NCBI GenBank assembly: GCA_024330185.1
Contig: JANDLV010000007.1
Span: forward strand, 33,441 to 97,440
Direction: 5' to 3'
From: Candidatus Siliceabacter maunaloa
GTDB lineage: Bacteria > Actinomycetota > Thermoleophilia > Solirubrobacterales > Solirubrobacteraceae
Length of the DNA stretch: 64,000 nucleotides
Shown here: one piece after another, positions 25,748 to 34,436 of the stretch
Layout: every line of letters starts with the position of its first letter
Position numbering within the stretch: the first letter of the stretch is position 1
Position numbers and translations under genes: made by a program
The notes under the pieces: generated by a model
What the model was told of the DNA's origin: nothing
Seen by the model: only the letters and a program-made list of their open reading frames with translations
Databases searched by the model: none

Positions 25748-26482
25748 GTGCCCGAGTCCTCGGTCAGCGTCTGCGCCGTCGCCCCTGCCGAGGTCCGGCT
25801 GGACGCCCAGACCCGCGCGCCCGACGAGACGGTCGAGGTCGGTCACGGTCGCGCCGGGCTCGCCGAGGCCGTGCGCGCCGCCGCGGCCACGGGAGCGACC
25901 TGGCTGTGGCTCGTCGATGGCCGCCTGCGCCCCGACCCCGCGGCCCTGGAGGAGCTGCTTGCCCCGCTGCCCCACCTCGCCGCGCTGGGCGACCCGGTGC
26001 TGTTCGCCGGCAAGGTCGTCGGCGCGGACGGCCGCCTGGACCGCGACACGCCGCCCTGGCCGCGGCTGCTGGCGCGCGAGCTGGCGATGATCGGCGCCGA
26101 CCATCGTCTCGCCGCCCTGCGCGCGGCGCGCCACGGCTCGCTGCTGGTGCACCGCCGGGCGGTCGAGCAGCACGGCCGCCCGCGCCCGGAGTTCGCGGGC
26201 GCCGGCGACGACCTCGAGTGGACCGGGCGCGTGCTGCGCGATGAGCCCGGCTATCTGGCCCCGCGCAGCGTCGCGGTGCGCGAGCGCGACGGGGAACCCG
26301 ATCCGCTGGCCTTCGCCGCCAATCGCGTGCGTATCCTGCGCGGCGACGGCTGGCGCGGCCAGGAGAAAGCGTGGTTCGGGTTCCTGTTCGCCCAGGATCT
26401 GACCCAGCGGCTCTCGGCGCACCCGAGCGAGGCGCCCGGCCTGGTGCGCGCGCTGGGGCGGGGCATGCGCGGGGCTGCCTAG
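25748..26482 (+). CDS. Degenerate GT2-like protein
   Basis: A 244-residue protein collinear with the GlfT-like GT2s around it but lacking their catalytic landmarks. The VVDNASxDG nucleotide-binding segment is gone, and the metal site reads WLWLVDGRLRPDPAALEELL instead of the neighbours' LMDDDTIPAPDAL, so the Asp cluster is reduced to one. The acceptor region GAGDDLEWTGRVLRDEPGYL is preserved. It may be a non-catalytic partner or a decaying duplicate; the intact frame argues for some remaining role. It is convergent with the next gene, both stops sharing a CTAG at 26479-26482. Confidence 0.7.
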   Translation: MPESSVSVCAVAPAEVRLDAQTRAPDETVEVGHGRAGLAEAVRAAAATGATWLWLVDGRLRPDPAALEELLAPLPHLAALGDPVLFAGKVVGADGRLDRDTPPWPRLLARELAMIGADHRLAALRAARHGSLLVHRRAVEQHGRPRPEFAGAGDDLEWTGRVLRDEPGYLAPRSVAVRERDGEPDPLAFAANRVRILRGDGWRGQEKAWFGFLFAQDLTQRLSAHPSEAPGLVRALGRGMRGAA

Positions 26483-27348
26483 GCGATCCTCGGCGCCGGC
26501 CTGGCGCCGTCGCGCAGCCCCCGTGCCACGGTGGCGACGCTCTCGCGGCTGAAGCGGTTGTTGTGCAGGTAGGCGTTCGTCGTGAAGCCCAGGAACCAGA
26601 GCACGGAGAGCTTCTCGCGCTTGGACCAGGCCTGGCCGCGCAGCATGTAGAGGCTGTTGCGCACGTGGTAGTAGAAGCGCCCGCCGGTGTCGGTCACCGC
26701 GGTGTAGGCGGTCTTGGTCTTGTGCAGCACCACGCTGTCGGGCACCAGGTAGCCCGCCCGGTGGCGGGTGATGCGCGCCGTGTACTCGAGGTCGTCACTC
26801 CAGATGAAGAAGTGCTTGTGGGGTAGGCCGTGGTCGTCGATCGCGCTGCGGTGAACGAGCAGGGATACGAACGTCGCGGCGCGCATCGGCAGCACGCCCT
26901 GCTCGCAGCTGGCCACGAAGAGCTCCGGGTCGTCGCGGCGAAAACCCGGATGGTTCATGGGGTGCAGAGAGCCATCCGTCCACACCACCTTGCTGGCCAG
27001 CAGCGCGGGGGAGGGGAGGCCGTCCATCGCGGCGGGCGCGCGCAGGAGCTGCGCCAGCGCGTCGGGGGCCGGGATGGTGTCGTCGTCCATCAGCCAGATC
27101 CACTCCGCGCCGGAGGCATGAGCGGCCTTCAACCCCTCGTGGAAGCCGCCCGCGCCGCCCTGGTTCTCGCGCATCGCGAGCAGCTCCGCCTCGGGGTGCT
27201 CGTCACGGACGAGATCGGCGGTGCCGTCGGTGCTCGCGTTGTCGACGACGATGATCCGATCGGGGGCGTGCGTCTGCGCGCCGAGCGCGGCCAGGCACTC
27301 CTGCAGCAGCACCTTGCGGTTGTACGTGACGACGATCGCGAAAACCAC
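26479..27348 (-). CDS. GT2 glycosyltransferase, GlfT/rhamnosyltransferase-like
   Basis: GT2 enzyme: VVFAIVVTYNRKVLLQECL, IIVVDNASTDGTADLV, ENQGGAGGFHEGLKAAH, WIWLMDDDTIPAPDAL (DDD metal site) and FFIWSDDLEYTARITRHRAG. It is a close relative of the proteins at 23119-24021 and 27372-28382. The start is taken at GTG 27348, directly before the first strand; longer versions reach into the divergent promoter. Likely a galactofuranosyl- or rhamnosyltransferase for the glf-linked glycan. Confidence 0.87.
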   Translation of the reverse strand: MVFAIVVTYNRKVLLQECLAALGAQTHAPDRIIVVDNASTDGTADLVRDEHPEAELLAMRENQGGAGGFHEGLKAAHASGAEWIWLMDDDTIPAPDALAQLLRAPAAMDGLPSPALLASKVVWTDGSLHPMNHPGFRRDDPELFVASCEQGVLPMRAATFVSLLVHRSAIDDHGLPHKHFFIWSDDLEYTARITRHRAGYLVPDSVVLHKTKTAYTAVTDTGGRFYYHVRNSLYMLRGQAWSKREKLSVLWFLGFTTNAYLHNNRFSRESVATVARGLRDGARPAPRIA

Positions 27349-27371
27349 GCGGCTAACGTACCGGGATCGCC

Positions 27372-28382
27372 ATGACCGGCCACCTGCCCGCCCGCGAGAC
27401 GGCGGCGCGGACACGGGTCTGCGCCGCCGTGGTGACCTACAACCGCCGGGAGCTGCTGGTCGAGTGCCTCGACGCGCTGCTGGCCCAGACGCACTCGCTG
27501 CAGAGCATCGTGGTGGTGGACAATGCCTCGACCGACGGCACCACCGAGCTGCTGCGCGAGCGCGGCATGCTCGACCGCGACGACGTGCGCCACCTGCGCC
27601 TGGAGGACAACCGCGGCGGAGCGGGAGGCTTCGCTGCGGCCGTGGCGGCCACCCGGGCCCGGGACTGCGACTGGATCTGGCTCATGGACGACGACGCAGA
27701 GCCGGCGCTCGATGCGCTGGAGCGCCTGCTTCAGGCGCCGCCGGCCGCGGAGTCGCGAACGGTCGCGGTGTGTCCCAAGGTCGTCTACGCGGCGGGGGGC
27801 ATCGACGCCAACCAGCGCGGCCACTTCCGTCGTCGCCTGCGCCCCCTGCCCGCCGGCGAGTACCGCGACGGCCACCACCCCGCGTTGGGGTTCCTGTCCT
27901 TCGTGGGCGCGCTGATCCGCACCTCGGCCGCGCGCGCCGCCGACCTTCCGCGTGCGGACTTCTTCGTCTGGGGCGACGACGTGGAGTACTCGTTCCGTCT
28001 GCGGCGCCTGGGCGACCTGCGCCTGGTCAACGAGAGCGTGATGGTGCACAAGCGCGTCACCCACTCCTACGAGAACCGCCGCTCGCGCTTCTGGAACGCC
28101 GTCCTGCCCGCGCAGTTCTGGCCCACGCCGCTCGAGCGCTTCTGGCAGAACCTCTGCGGCCTGCGCAACTACCTGTGGACCAAGCGCGAGTACGAGGGGC
28201 AGGGCACCCTGTCAGCCGCCGGCACGACCGCACAGTTCATGATCAAGGCGCTGCTCTACGACGAGCAGCCGCTGCGTCGCCTGCCGTGGATCGTGCGCTT
28301 CGCGCGCCAGGGCCGGCGCGGCGAGTTCCACACCATCCCGCCCGCGCGTTGGGTGGAGATGGTGCGCGCGGGCGACGTGTGA
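27372..28382 (+). CDS. GT2 glycosyltransferase, GlfT/rhamnosyltransferase-like
   Basis: A 336-residue GT2: VCAAVVTYNRRELLVECL, IVVVDNASTDGTTELL, DNRGGAGGFAAAVAATRARD, WIWLMDDDAEPALDALERLL and FFVWGDDVEYSFRLRRLGD. The HEG after GGF in its relatives is replaced by AAA. The C-terminal 80 residues are longer than in the neighbours and contain LRNYLWTKREYEGQGT. It is divergent from the previous gene; TAACGT (27354-27359) is 12 bases before its ATG and overlaps the minus-strand TACGTT of the other gene. Confidence 0.87.
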   Translation: MTGHLPARETAARTRVCAAVVTYNRRELLVECLDALLAQTHSLQSIVVVDNASTDGTTELLRERGMLDRDDVRHLRLEDNRGGAGGFAAAVAATRARDCDWIWLMDDDAEPALDALERLLQAPPAAESRTVAVCPKVVYAAGGIDANQRGHFRRRLRPLPAGEYRDGHHPALGFLSFVGALIRTSAARAADLPRADFFVWGDDVEYSFRLRRLGDLRLVNESVMVHKRVTHSYENRRSRFWNAVLPAQFWPTPLERFWQNLCGLRNYLWTKREYEGQGTLSAAGTTAQFMIKALLYDEQPLRRLPWIVRFARQGRRGEFHTIPPARWVEMVRAGDV

Positions 28383-28461
28383 GGCGCCGGATCCGGTCGG
28401 GTAGCCTCGACGGCGGCCGCTCTGAAGCGCAGCTTTTCCCTGCCGGCTGCGTTCTAGCCCC

Positions 28462-29223
28462 GTGATCATGCCCGGCAAGCTCGCCATCGTCCCCGCCTAC
28501 AACGAGGAAGCCAGCGTCGGCTTCGTCGTGGACGAACTGCACGCGCACGCCCCGGACTTCGACGTCCTGGTCGTGGACGACGGCTCGACCGACGCGACGA
28601 GCCGCGCCGCGCGCGATGCCGGAGCGGCGGTGCTGCGGATGCCGTTCAACCTGGGTATCGGGGGTACCGTTCAGGCCGGCTACCAGTACGCGCTCGAGCG
28701 CGACTACGACGTGGCGGTGCAGGTCGACGGCGATGGCCAGCACGAGGCCGGTGAGGTCTTCACGCTGCTGGAGCACCTGCGCTCCAACCCCGACGTGGAC
28801 ATGGTCACGGGCTCGCGCTTCCTGAGCATCGACGAGGACTCCCACCGCAGCACGCGCTCGCGCCGCCTGGGCATCGCCATCTTCTCCCGGGTCCTCTCCC
28901 TGGTCACCGGCCAGGCGGTCACCGATCCCACGTCGGGCTTTCGCATGACCAACCGCCGCGGCATCGCCCTCTTCGCGCGCGACTATCCCCACGACTACCC
29001 CGAGGTCGAGGCGGTGCTCATGATCCACGCCCACCGGCTGCGTAGCGCCGAGGTGCCGGTAAGCATGCGCCCGCGCACGACCGGGGTCTCCTCGATCAAC
29101 GCCTCACGGTCGGTCTACTACATGATCAAGGTGCTTCTGGCCGTCCTCGTCGGCCTGTGCCGCGCCCGGCCGGTGGTCGAGCCGGGCGACCGCTCGCCGG
29201 TGGTCGCCGAGTCATCGATCTAG
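28462..29223 (+). CDS. GT2 glycosyltransferase, polyprenyl-phosphate-sugar-synthase-like
   Basis: A 253-residue GT2 of the DPM1-like group: KLAIVPAYNEEASVGFVV, VLVVDDGSTDATSRAA, FNLGIGGTVQAGYQYALERD, VAVQVDGDGQHE (DGD metal site) and DPTSGFRMTNRRGIALF. A C-terminal hydrophobic stretch (MIKVLLAVLVGLC) may contact the membrane. GTG 28462 is used; ATG 28468 is equally likely. It may load a sugar on a lipid carrier; the DUF2304 gene nearby fits that setting. Its TAG stop is part of the CTAG where a 160-bp repeat element begins. Confidence 0.85.
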   Translation: MIMPGKLAIVPAYNEEASVGFVVDELHAHAPDFDVLVVDDGSTDATSRAARDAGAAVLRMPFNLGIGGTVQAGYQYALERDYDVAVQVDGDGQHEAGEVFTLLEHLRSNPDVDMVTGSRFLSIDEDSHRSTRSRRLGIAIFSRVLSLVTGQAVTDPTSGFRMTNRRGIALFARDYPHDYPEVEAVLMIHAHRLRSAEVPVSMRPRTTGVSSINASRSVYYMIKVLLAVLVGLCRARPVVEPGDRSPVVAESSI

Positions 29224-29383
29224 TGGTCGCCCCCGCAAATACGTCCCGTTCCGGCGGCCGCCGATCACCGCCTGGAGCCACCCGGCGACCGGTCATGTGC
29301 CAGAGGCACACTCCCGGATCACCGTGCGGCCCCAGCCGGCGCCGGCGACCCCCGGCGACGGAACGTATTTCCGTGGACAACCA
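29224..29383. mobile_element. 160-bp CTAG-flanked palindromic element, copy 1 (MITE-like)
   Basis: This 160-bp block is about 94% identical to 55051-55210 (roughly ten differences). Both ends are imperfect inverted repeats: the first 20 bases match the reverse complement of the last 20 at 16 positions. The centre is a short hairpin, TGTGCC (29296-29301) with GGCACA (29305-29310). CTAG flanks it on both sides (29220-29223, 29384-29387), consistent with a 4-bp target duplication of YTAR type as made by IS5-group transposases. No transposase is inside. It lies exactly between two GT2 genes. Confidence 0.75.
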
Positions 29384-29386
29384 CTA

Positions 29387-30472
29387 GTGGCCGCCCATGG
29401 TGCGCCGACCCCGCGGGCGGCCGGCGGGGCGCTCGCCGCGAGCCCTCCGCGGGTCAGCGTCACCGCGGTGATCGTCACCTACCGCGAGGTCGAGCTCACC
29501 CTCGAGGCGGTGGCGAGCCTCAAGGCGCAGTCGATGGCCGTGGACCAGATCGTCGTGGTCGACAACGACCCCGACCACTCGGTGCGCGAGCCGATGGAGG
29601 CCGCCCACCCCGAGGTGCGCCTGCTCAACGAGGACAACATCGGCTACGCGCCCGCATGCAACCGCGGGGCGGCGGTGAGCACGGGGGAGTGGCTGTTCTT
29701 CCTCAACCCCGACGCCGCGGCGGCGCCGGACTGCCTGCAGCGGCTGCTCGCCGTGGCCGACGAGCACCCCGGCGCGGGCATCGTCACCCCGCAGATCCTG
29801 TTCCCCGACGGCAAGACGATCAACGCCGGTGAGAACCAGCTCCACCTCACGGGCATCGCCTGGTGCGGGCGCTACGAGGAGCCCGCCGAGGACGCGCCGC
29901 CGCGCCCGGTGCTCATCACGACGGGGGCGGCGATGCTCGTGCGCAGCTCCCTGTACCGCCGGCTCGACGGCTACTGCGAGGAGTTCTTCCTGTTCTACGA
30001 GGACCCAGACATCTGCTGGCGCGCCTGGGTGGTGGGCAGCGAGGTCTGGTACGTACCCCGCGCCACGGTGCTCCACCACTACAGCTGGGGGGCCAGCGGG
30101 CGCAAGTGGTTCTTCCTCGAGCGCCACCGCGCGCTGTCCGTGCTGACCAACTTCCGCTGGTCGACCCTGGTGGTGCTGGCACCGCTGCTGCTGGCCACGG
30201 AGGCGGCGCTGCTCGCGGTGGCCACCCGGGAGGGCTGGCACGCCGAGAAGCTGCGCGCGTACGCCTCGGTGTGGGCGATGCGGGGCTGGATGCGCACGCG
30301 TCGCCGCCGGCTGGGCGCGCTGCGCCGCCGCCCGGATGCGGAGCTGATCGGCCGCTTTCGCACGACCGTCGACAGCCCCCAGATCGCCAGCCCGGTGGCG
30401 CGACGCGTCGCCCCGCTGCTGCGGGCCTACGGGACGGTGGCGGTCGCCCTCGTGCGAGCCATCGGCCGCTGA
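29387..30472 (+). CDS. Glycosyltransferase family 2
   Basis: A GT2 enzyme: VSVTAVIVTYREVELTLEA, IVVVDNDPDHSVREPM, NEDNIGYAPACNRGAA, WLFFLNPDAAAAPDCL (NPD in place of DxD) and EEFFLFYEDPDICWRAWVVG. This is the WcaA/rhamnosyltransferase-like branch. The open frame continues upstream through the whole repeat element, but that part is element sequence, so GTG 29387, immediately after the element, is taken as start. The C-terminal third has a hydrophobic segment (STLVVLAPLLLATEAALLAV). Confidence 0.82.
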   Translation: MAAHGAPTPRAAGGALAASPPRVSVTAVIVTYREVELTLEAVASLKAQSMAVDQIVVVDNDPDHSVREPMEAAHPEVRLLNEDNIGYAPACNRGAAVSTGEWLFFLNPDAAAAPDCLQRLLAVADEHPGAGIVTPQILFPDGKTINAGENQLHLTGIAWCGRYEEPAEDAPPRPVLITTGAAMLVRSSLYRRLDGYCEEFFLFYEDPDICWRAWVVGSEVWYVPRATVLHHYSWGASGRKWFFLERHRALSVLTNFRWSTLVVLAPLLLATEAALLAVATREGWHAEKLRAYASVWAMRGWMRTRRRRLGALRRRPDAELIGRFRTTVDSPQIASPVARRVAPLLRAYGTVAVALVRAIGR

Positions 30473-30614
30473 GAGGCTGGGGCTACAGTGGGAGACGGTG
30501 CTGCGGCACGGCTGACCTGCGCGCGACGTCGGCCACCCGCGGGCGTTCCAACGGTCGCCTCATGACACTGCCTATCTTGCCGATATCCCCTGCCGCCTGC
30601 CTGGGTGCACGACG

Positions 30615-33068
30615 ATGACCTTCGTCCTCAGCTGGCTGGTCTACCCGCTGCTGGTCCTCGCGCTCTCCCTGGGCATCGGACTGCTGGTGCGCCGTGTCGC
30701 GGGGCCCGAGGCCCTGCCCGGCGTGCTGCTGCTGCCCGTGGGGCTCGCGGGCGTGGTGGCGGTGAGCGTGTTCCCGACGCAGCTCACCGCGACCGCGCCC
30801 TTCACGGGCGTGGCGGTGCTCGTGGTCGCCGTGGTGGGCTTCGTCGTCGCCCGTCGCCAGGTCCTCGGCCTGGTGCGGCCGACGCGGGAGTGGCTGTGGC
30901 CGGCCGTGGCCGCGCTGCTGCCCGCGGGGGCGATCGCGGCGCCCGTCCTGCTCACCGGGCAGGCGGGCATGACCGGCTACGCGCGCATCACCGACCTGGC
31001 CCACCAGCTCATGTTCACCGAGTGGATCACCACCATGGGCCGCGTCGTCCCCGCGGAGAGCGCCATCGACTCCTCGTACCTGGAGACCGTCTTCAAGATG
31101 ACGAGTGTCGGCTACCCCGGCGGCTCGCAGGCGGCGCTGGGCGGCACCGGCTCCCTGATGGCCATCGACCCGCTGTGGAGCTACCAGGCCTTCCTGGCCC
31201 TGGTGGCCGGCACGCTGGGCCTCGCGCTGTATTCCCTGCTCAGCCGGGCGATCCCGTCTCGGCCCTGGCGCGCGGTCGCCGCGGGGGTCGCCGCGCAGCC
31301 CACGATCCTCTACTCCTACGCCCTGGCGGCGGGCGTCAAGGAGCTGTCGGCGGTCGCGGGGTTGACGCTTCTGGCCGCCGTGCTTGTGGCCCACCCACCC
31401 GGGCGGGGCGGCCTGCGCCAGGTGTTGCCGGCGGCCGTCGCCCTGGCCGGGGCATACGCGGTCTTCAACCTGGGGATCCTGCCCTGGGCGGGGATGGTGG
31501 TCGCGGGAGTGTTCGCCGTCGACCTCGCGACCCGCCGAGGCCGGCTGCGGACCCTCAGCCGATGGGCGGCGTTCGGCGTCGTCACCCTGGTGCTCACCGT
31601 GCCCACGAGCCTCGTGGCCGTCCGCCTGGCCCCGGCGGCCGCCGGCGGCGGCCCTCCCGACCTGGGCAACCTCGCCGCCCCGGTCTCCGCCTGGGCGTCG
31701 GTCGGCCCGTGGCTGACCAGCGACCACCGCTTTCCGCTGGAGGTCTACGGGCGCGACACGGCGACCTTCGTCCTGATCGCCATCGTCCTCGTCTTCGCCG
31801 CCGTCGGTGTGCTGCGCGCCCTGCGCACGCGCGACTTCCGCCTGCTCGTCCTGGCCCTGGCGGGCGTGGTGGCCTTCGTCTACGTGACCGGGCGCGTCAG
31901 CCCGTGGATCGAGCTCAAGGCCTACGCGATCACCGCGCCGCTGACCCTCGCGCTGGCCTTCGCCGGCGCCGCCGCCCTGTGGCGCTGGCGACGAGTGCGC
32001 TGGCTGGGCGTGGCGGCCACCGCGGTGATGGCCGGGGGCGTCCTGCTGGGCAACGCCTACGTCTACCAGGCCACGCCACTGATTCCCTCCGAGCGCTTTG
32101 CCGATCTCGAGCGGTTGGGTGAGAAGTACGCCGGGCAGGGCCCGGCGGTGCTGCCCGTCTTCGAGGAGTTCGGCGAGTACCTGCTGCGCGACGTCAAGGC
32201 GGCGAGCATCGTCAACCCGCCGCGCGGACGCTTCGTCCTCAACGAGACCGCGGTGCCCAACCTGCAGTTCGTGCGCGACCCGGACGAGCTGGACCGCGAC
32301 TGGCTGAACGAGCACCGGCTGCTCTTCCAGCGCCGCGACCCCACGGCGAGCCGACCGCCGAGCAACTGGCGGATGATCGAGCGCACGGAGTTCTACGACG
32401 TGTGGCGCCGTGACGCCGACGCGCCGCGCGTGGTCGCGCACCTGCCGCTCACGGGGGCCCCGGGCGAGCGGGGCCGGGCGTTCTGCCGGGAGGTGCGCGG
32501 GGACGTCCGCGCGGCCGGTGACGATGCCTGGATCGCCTACTCGCAGGCCCCTAGCGTGGTGCAGTACGCGGCCACCGAGCAGGGTGTGGGCCCGCCGCTG
32601 TGGGGCCAGGAGGGCCCTCAGTTCTTCGCGAACGGGCCGGGCCGCCTCGAGGGTAAGGTCAGCCTGCCCGTCTCGGGGCCCTACAAGCTGTGGCTGCGGG
32701 GCTCCTTCGGCCGCGAGGTGCGCGTCCTCGTGGACGGCGAGGAGGTCGGGTCCGTGCGCTGGCAGCAGAGCTACCCCGGCCAGTACGAGCGCGTGGGCAC
32801 CGTCGACCTGCCCGCCGGCGATCACAGCTTCGCGATCGTCCGGGGGGGAGGCAGCGTCCTGCCGGGTACCGGTAACGAGTACAATCAGAGCCGCCAGATC
32901 ACGTCGATCGGGCCCCTCGCGTTCGACTTCCCCGACCAGGGCCCCCGGGTGCGCTACGCCTCGCCCTCGGAGTTCCGCGAGGTATGCCGCGCCGAGACCG
33001 GCCTCGACTGGGTGGAGGTGCTCGTTCCCGCCGACTCGCCGGTCCGCGAGGTCGACGAGGCGGCCTGA
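30615..33068 (+). CDS. Giant GT-C-like membrane protein with C-terminal beta-rich domain (second paralog)
   Basis: An 817-residue protein collinear with 7870-10338. The first 500 residues are polytopic. The loop after the first segments has YARITDLAHQLMF with Asp near residue 127, matching D123 of the paralog. The soluble C-terminus shares ASRPPSNWRM, YKLWLRGSFGREVRVLVDG, the GDHSFAIVRGGG turn and a closing REVCRAETGLDWVEVLVP. It is convergent with the nucleotide-sugar dehydrogenase gene, one base between the stops, and close to the second exporter. Proposed to act on lipid-linked sugars outside the membrane; unproven. Confidence 0.75.
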   Translation: MTFVLSWLVYPLLVLALSLGIGLLVRRVAGPEALPGVLLLPVGLAGVVAVSVFPTQLTATAPFTGVAVLVVAVVGFVVARRQVLGLVRPTREWLWPAVAALLPAGAIAAPVLLTGQAGMTGYARITDLAHQLMFTEWITTMGRVVPAESAIDSSYLETVFKMTSVGYPGGSQAALGGTGSLMAIDPLWSYQAFLALVAGTLGLALYSLLSRAIPSRPWRAVAAGVAAQPTILYSYALAAGVKELSAVAGLTLLAAVLVAHPPGRGGLRQVLPAAVALAGAYAVFNLGILPWAGMVVAGVFAVDLATRRGRLRTLSRWAAFGVVTLVLTVPTSLVAVRLAPAAAGGGPPDLGNLAAPVSAWASVGPWLTSDHRFPLEVYGRDTATFVLIAIVLVFAAVGVLRALRTRDFRLLVLALAGVVAFVYVTGRVSPWIELKAYAITAPLTLALAFAGAAALWRWRRVRWLGVAATAVMAGGVLLGNAYVYQATPLIPSERFADLERLGEKYAGQGPAVLPVFEEFGEYLLRDVKAASIVNPPRGRFVLNETAVPNLQFVRDPDELDRDWLNEHRLLFQRRDPTASRPPSNWRMIERTEFYDVWRRDADAPRVVAHLPLTGAPGERGRAFCREVRGDVRAAGDDAWIAYSQAPSVVQYAATEQGVGPPLWGQEGPQFFANGPGRLEGKVSLPVSGPYKLWLRGSFGREVRVLVDGEEVGSVRWQQSYPGQYERVGTVDLPAGDHSFAIVRGGGSVLPGTGNEYNQSRQITSIGPLAFDFPDQGPRVRYASPSEFREVCRAETGLDWVEVLVPADSPVREVDEAA

Positions 33069-33069
33069 G

Positions 33070-34386
33070 TCAGATCCGCCAGACGTGCTCGGCGGCGGGG
33101 ATCACGTTGCGCGTGTCCACGACGAGCGAGGCTTTGTCCCAGTGGGGCTGGTCTATGAACTGGCGGTGGGCGGTGAGCATGACGAGGCAGTCGGCGGCGT
33201 CGACCTCTTCGGTGGTCCACGCGACGCTCTCGATCCCCGAGTCACCCAGGGAGAGCGTCGGCACCCACGGGTCGCAGTAGCGCAGGTCGGCGCCGCGGGC
33301 CAGGAGGTCCTGCATGATCTGCAGCGACGGCGACTCCCGGGTGTCGTGGACGTCGGGCTTGTAGGCGGCGCCGAGCACGAGGATCCGCGAGCCCTTGATC
33401 GCGCGGCCCTGAGCGTTGAGGGCGTCGGCGATCTTGTGCACGACGTGGACGGGCATGTTGGCGTTGATCTCGTGGGCGGCGTCGATCATGCGGGCGGAGT
33501 AGCCGTACTCGCGCAGGCGCCAGGACAGGAAGTGGGGCACGACCGGGATGCAGTCCCCGCCCAGTCCCGGGCCGGGGTAGTGGGGCAGGAAGGCGAAGGG
33601 CTTGGTGGCGGCGGCGTCGATGACCTCCCAGGCCGAGACGCCGAGGTGGTCGCACATCAGGGCCAGCTCGTTGGCCAGGGCGATGTTGACCGCCCGGAAG
33701 GTGTTCTCGTGCAGCTTGGCCAGCTCGGCGACCATCGGGCTGCTGACGGGCACGACCTGCTCGACGATCGTCGCGTAGATCGCCTCGGCGCGCGCGCGGC
33801 ACTCGTCGGTGACCCCGCCGATGAGCTTGGGGGTGTTGTGCACGTCGAAGTGCGCGTTGCCCGGGTCCACGCGCTCGGGCGCGTAGCCCAGGAAGACGTC
33901 CAGGCCGACCGTGCGCCCGCCCTCCTCGAGGATGGGCAGCACCAGCTCCTGAGTCGTGCCCGGGTAGGTCGTGGACTGCAGCATGACCACCTGCCCGTTG
34001 GTCAGGTGCTCGGCCACCGCCTGGGAGGCGGCGATCACGTAGGTCAGGTCGGGCGAGCGCGTCTTGGACAGCGGCGTGGGCACGCAGATCGTCAACGCGT
34101 CGAGCTCGCCGACCACCCCGAAGTCCTGCGTGGCACTCAGGCGCCCCTGCGCGTCTACGTACCGCTCCTCAGGAACGTCGACGAGGTAGGAACGCCCCTC
34201 GTTGACCGCCGCAACCCGCTCGGCGTTGAGATCGATCCCCACGACGGGAAACCCCTCCTCCGCGAAGGCCAGTGCCAGCGGCAGCCCCGCGTAGCCCAAC
34301 CCCACGATCCCGATACGCAGCTCCCGTGCCGCCACCCGCTCGCGGAACTCCGCTGCGGAGAGGACGCCCGCCTCACTCGTGCTCAT
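33070..34386 (-). CDS. UDP-N-acetyl-hexosamine 6-dehydrogenase-like nucleotide-sugar dehydrogenase
   Basis: A 438-residue UDP-sugar dehydrogenase. LRIGIVGLGYAGLPLALAFA is the NAD-binding fold, ICVPTPLSKTRSPDLTYV and LQSTTYPGTTQELV are family motifs, and GPGLGGDCIPVVPHFLSW carries the catalytic Cys. The IPVVPHFLSW form fits the WbpA/WbpO branch (UDP-GlcNAc or UDP-GalNAc 6-dehydrogenase) better than UDP-glucose dehydrogenase. It would supply a uronic-type amino sugar for the glycan. It is divergent from the RHH/RelE module. Confidence 0.9.
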   Translation of the reverse strand: MSTSEAGVLSAAEFRERVAARELRIGIVGLGYAGLPLALAFAEEGFPVVGIDLNAERVAAVNEGRSYLVDVPEERYVDAQGRLSATQDFGVVGELDALTICVPTPLSKTRSPDLTYVIAASQAVAEHLTNGQVVMLQSTTYPGTTQELVLPILEEGGRTVGLDVFLGYAPERVDPGNAHFDVHNTPKLIGGVTDECRARAEAIYATIVEQVVPVSSPMVAELAKLHENTFRAVNIALANELALMCDHLGVSAWEVIDAAATKPFAFLPHYPGPGLGGDCIPVVPHFLSWRLREYGYSARMIDAAHEINANMPVHVVHKIADALNAQGRAIKGSRILVLGAAYKPDVHDTRESPSLQIMQDLLARGADLRYCDPWVPTLSLGDSGIESVAWTTEEVDAADCLVMLTAHRQFIDQPHWDKASLVVDTRNVIPAAEHVWRI

Positions 34387-34422
34387 CGCGCCAGTCTCAC
34401 AGATCCTCGGCAGCAGGCGCTC

Positions 34423-34428
34423 TATCCT
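34423..34428 (+). promoter_or_regulatory. -10-like hexamer TATCCT
   Basis: It ends 8 bases before the ATG at 34437 and predicts a leaderless mRNA for the antitoxin-toxin pair. Confidence 0.5.
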
Positions 34429-34436
34429 GTCTCACC

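Noticed and set aside
29297..29386. N-terminal extension of the GT2 gene through the 160-bp element
   Set aside because: The same residues appear upstream of dnaX at the second copy, so they come from the repeat rather than from the glycosyltransferase.
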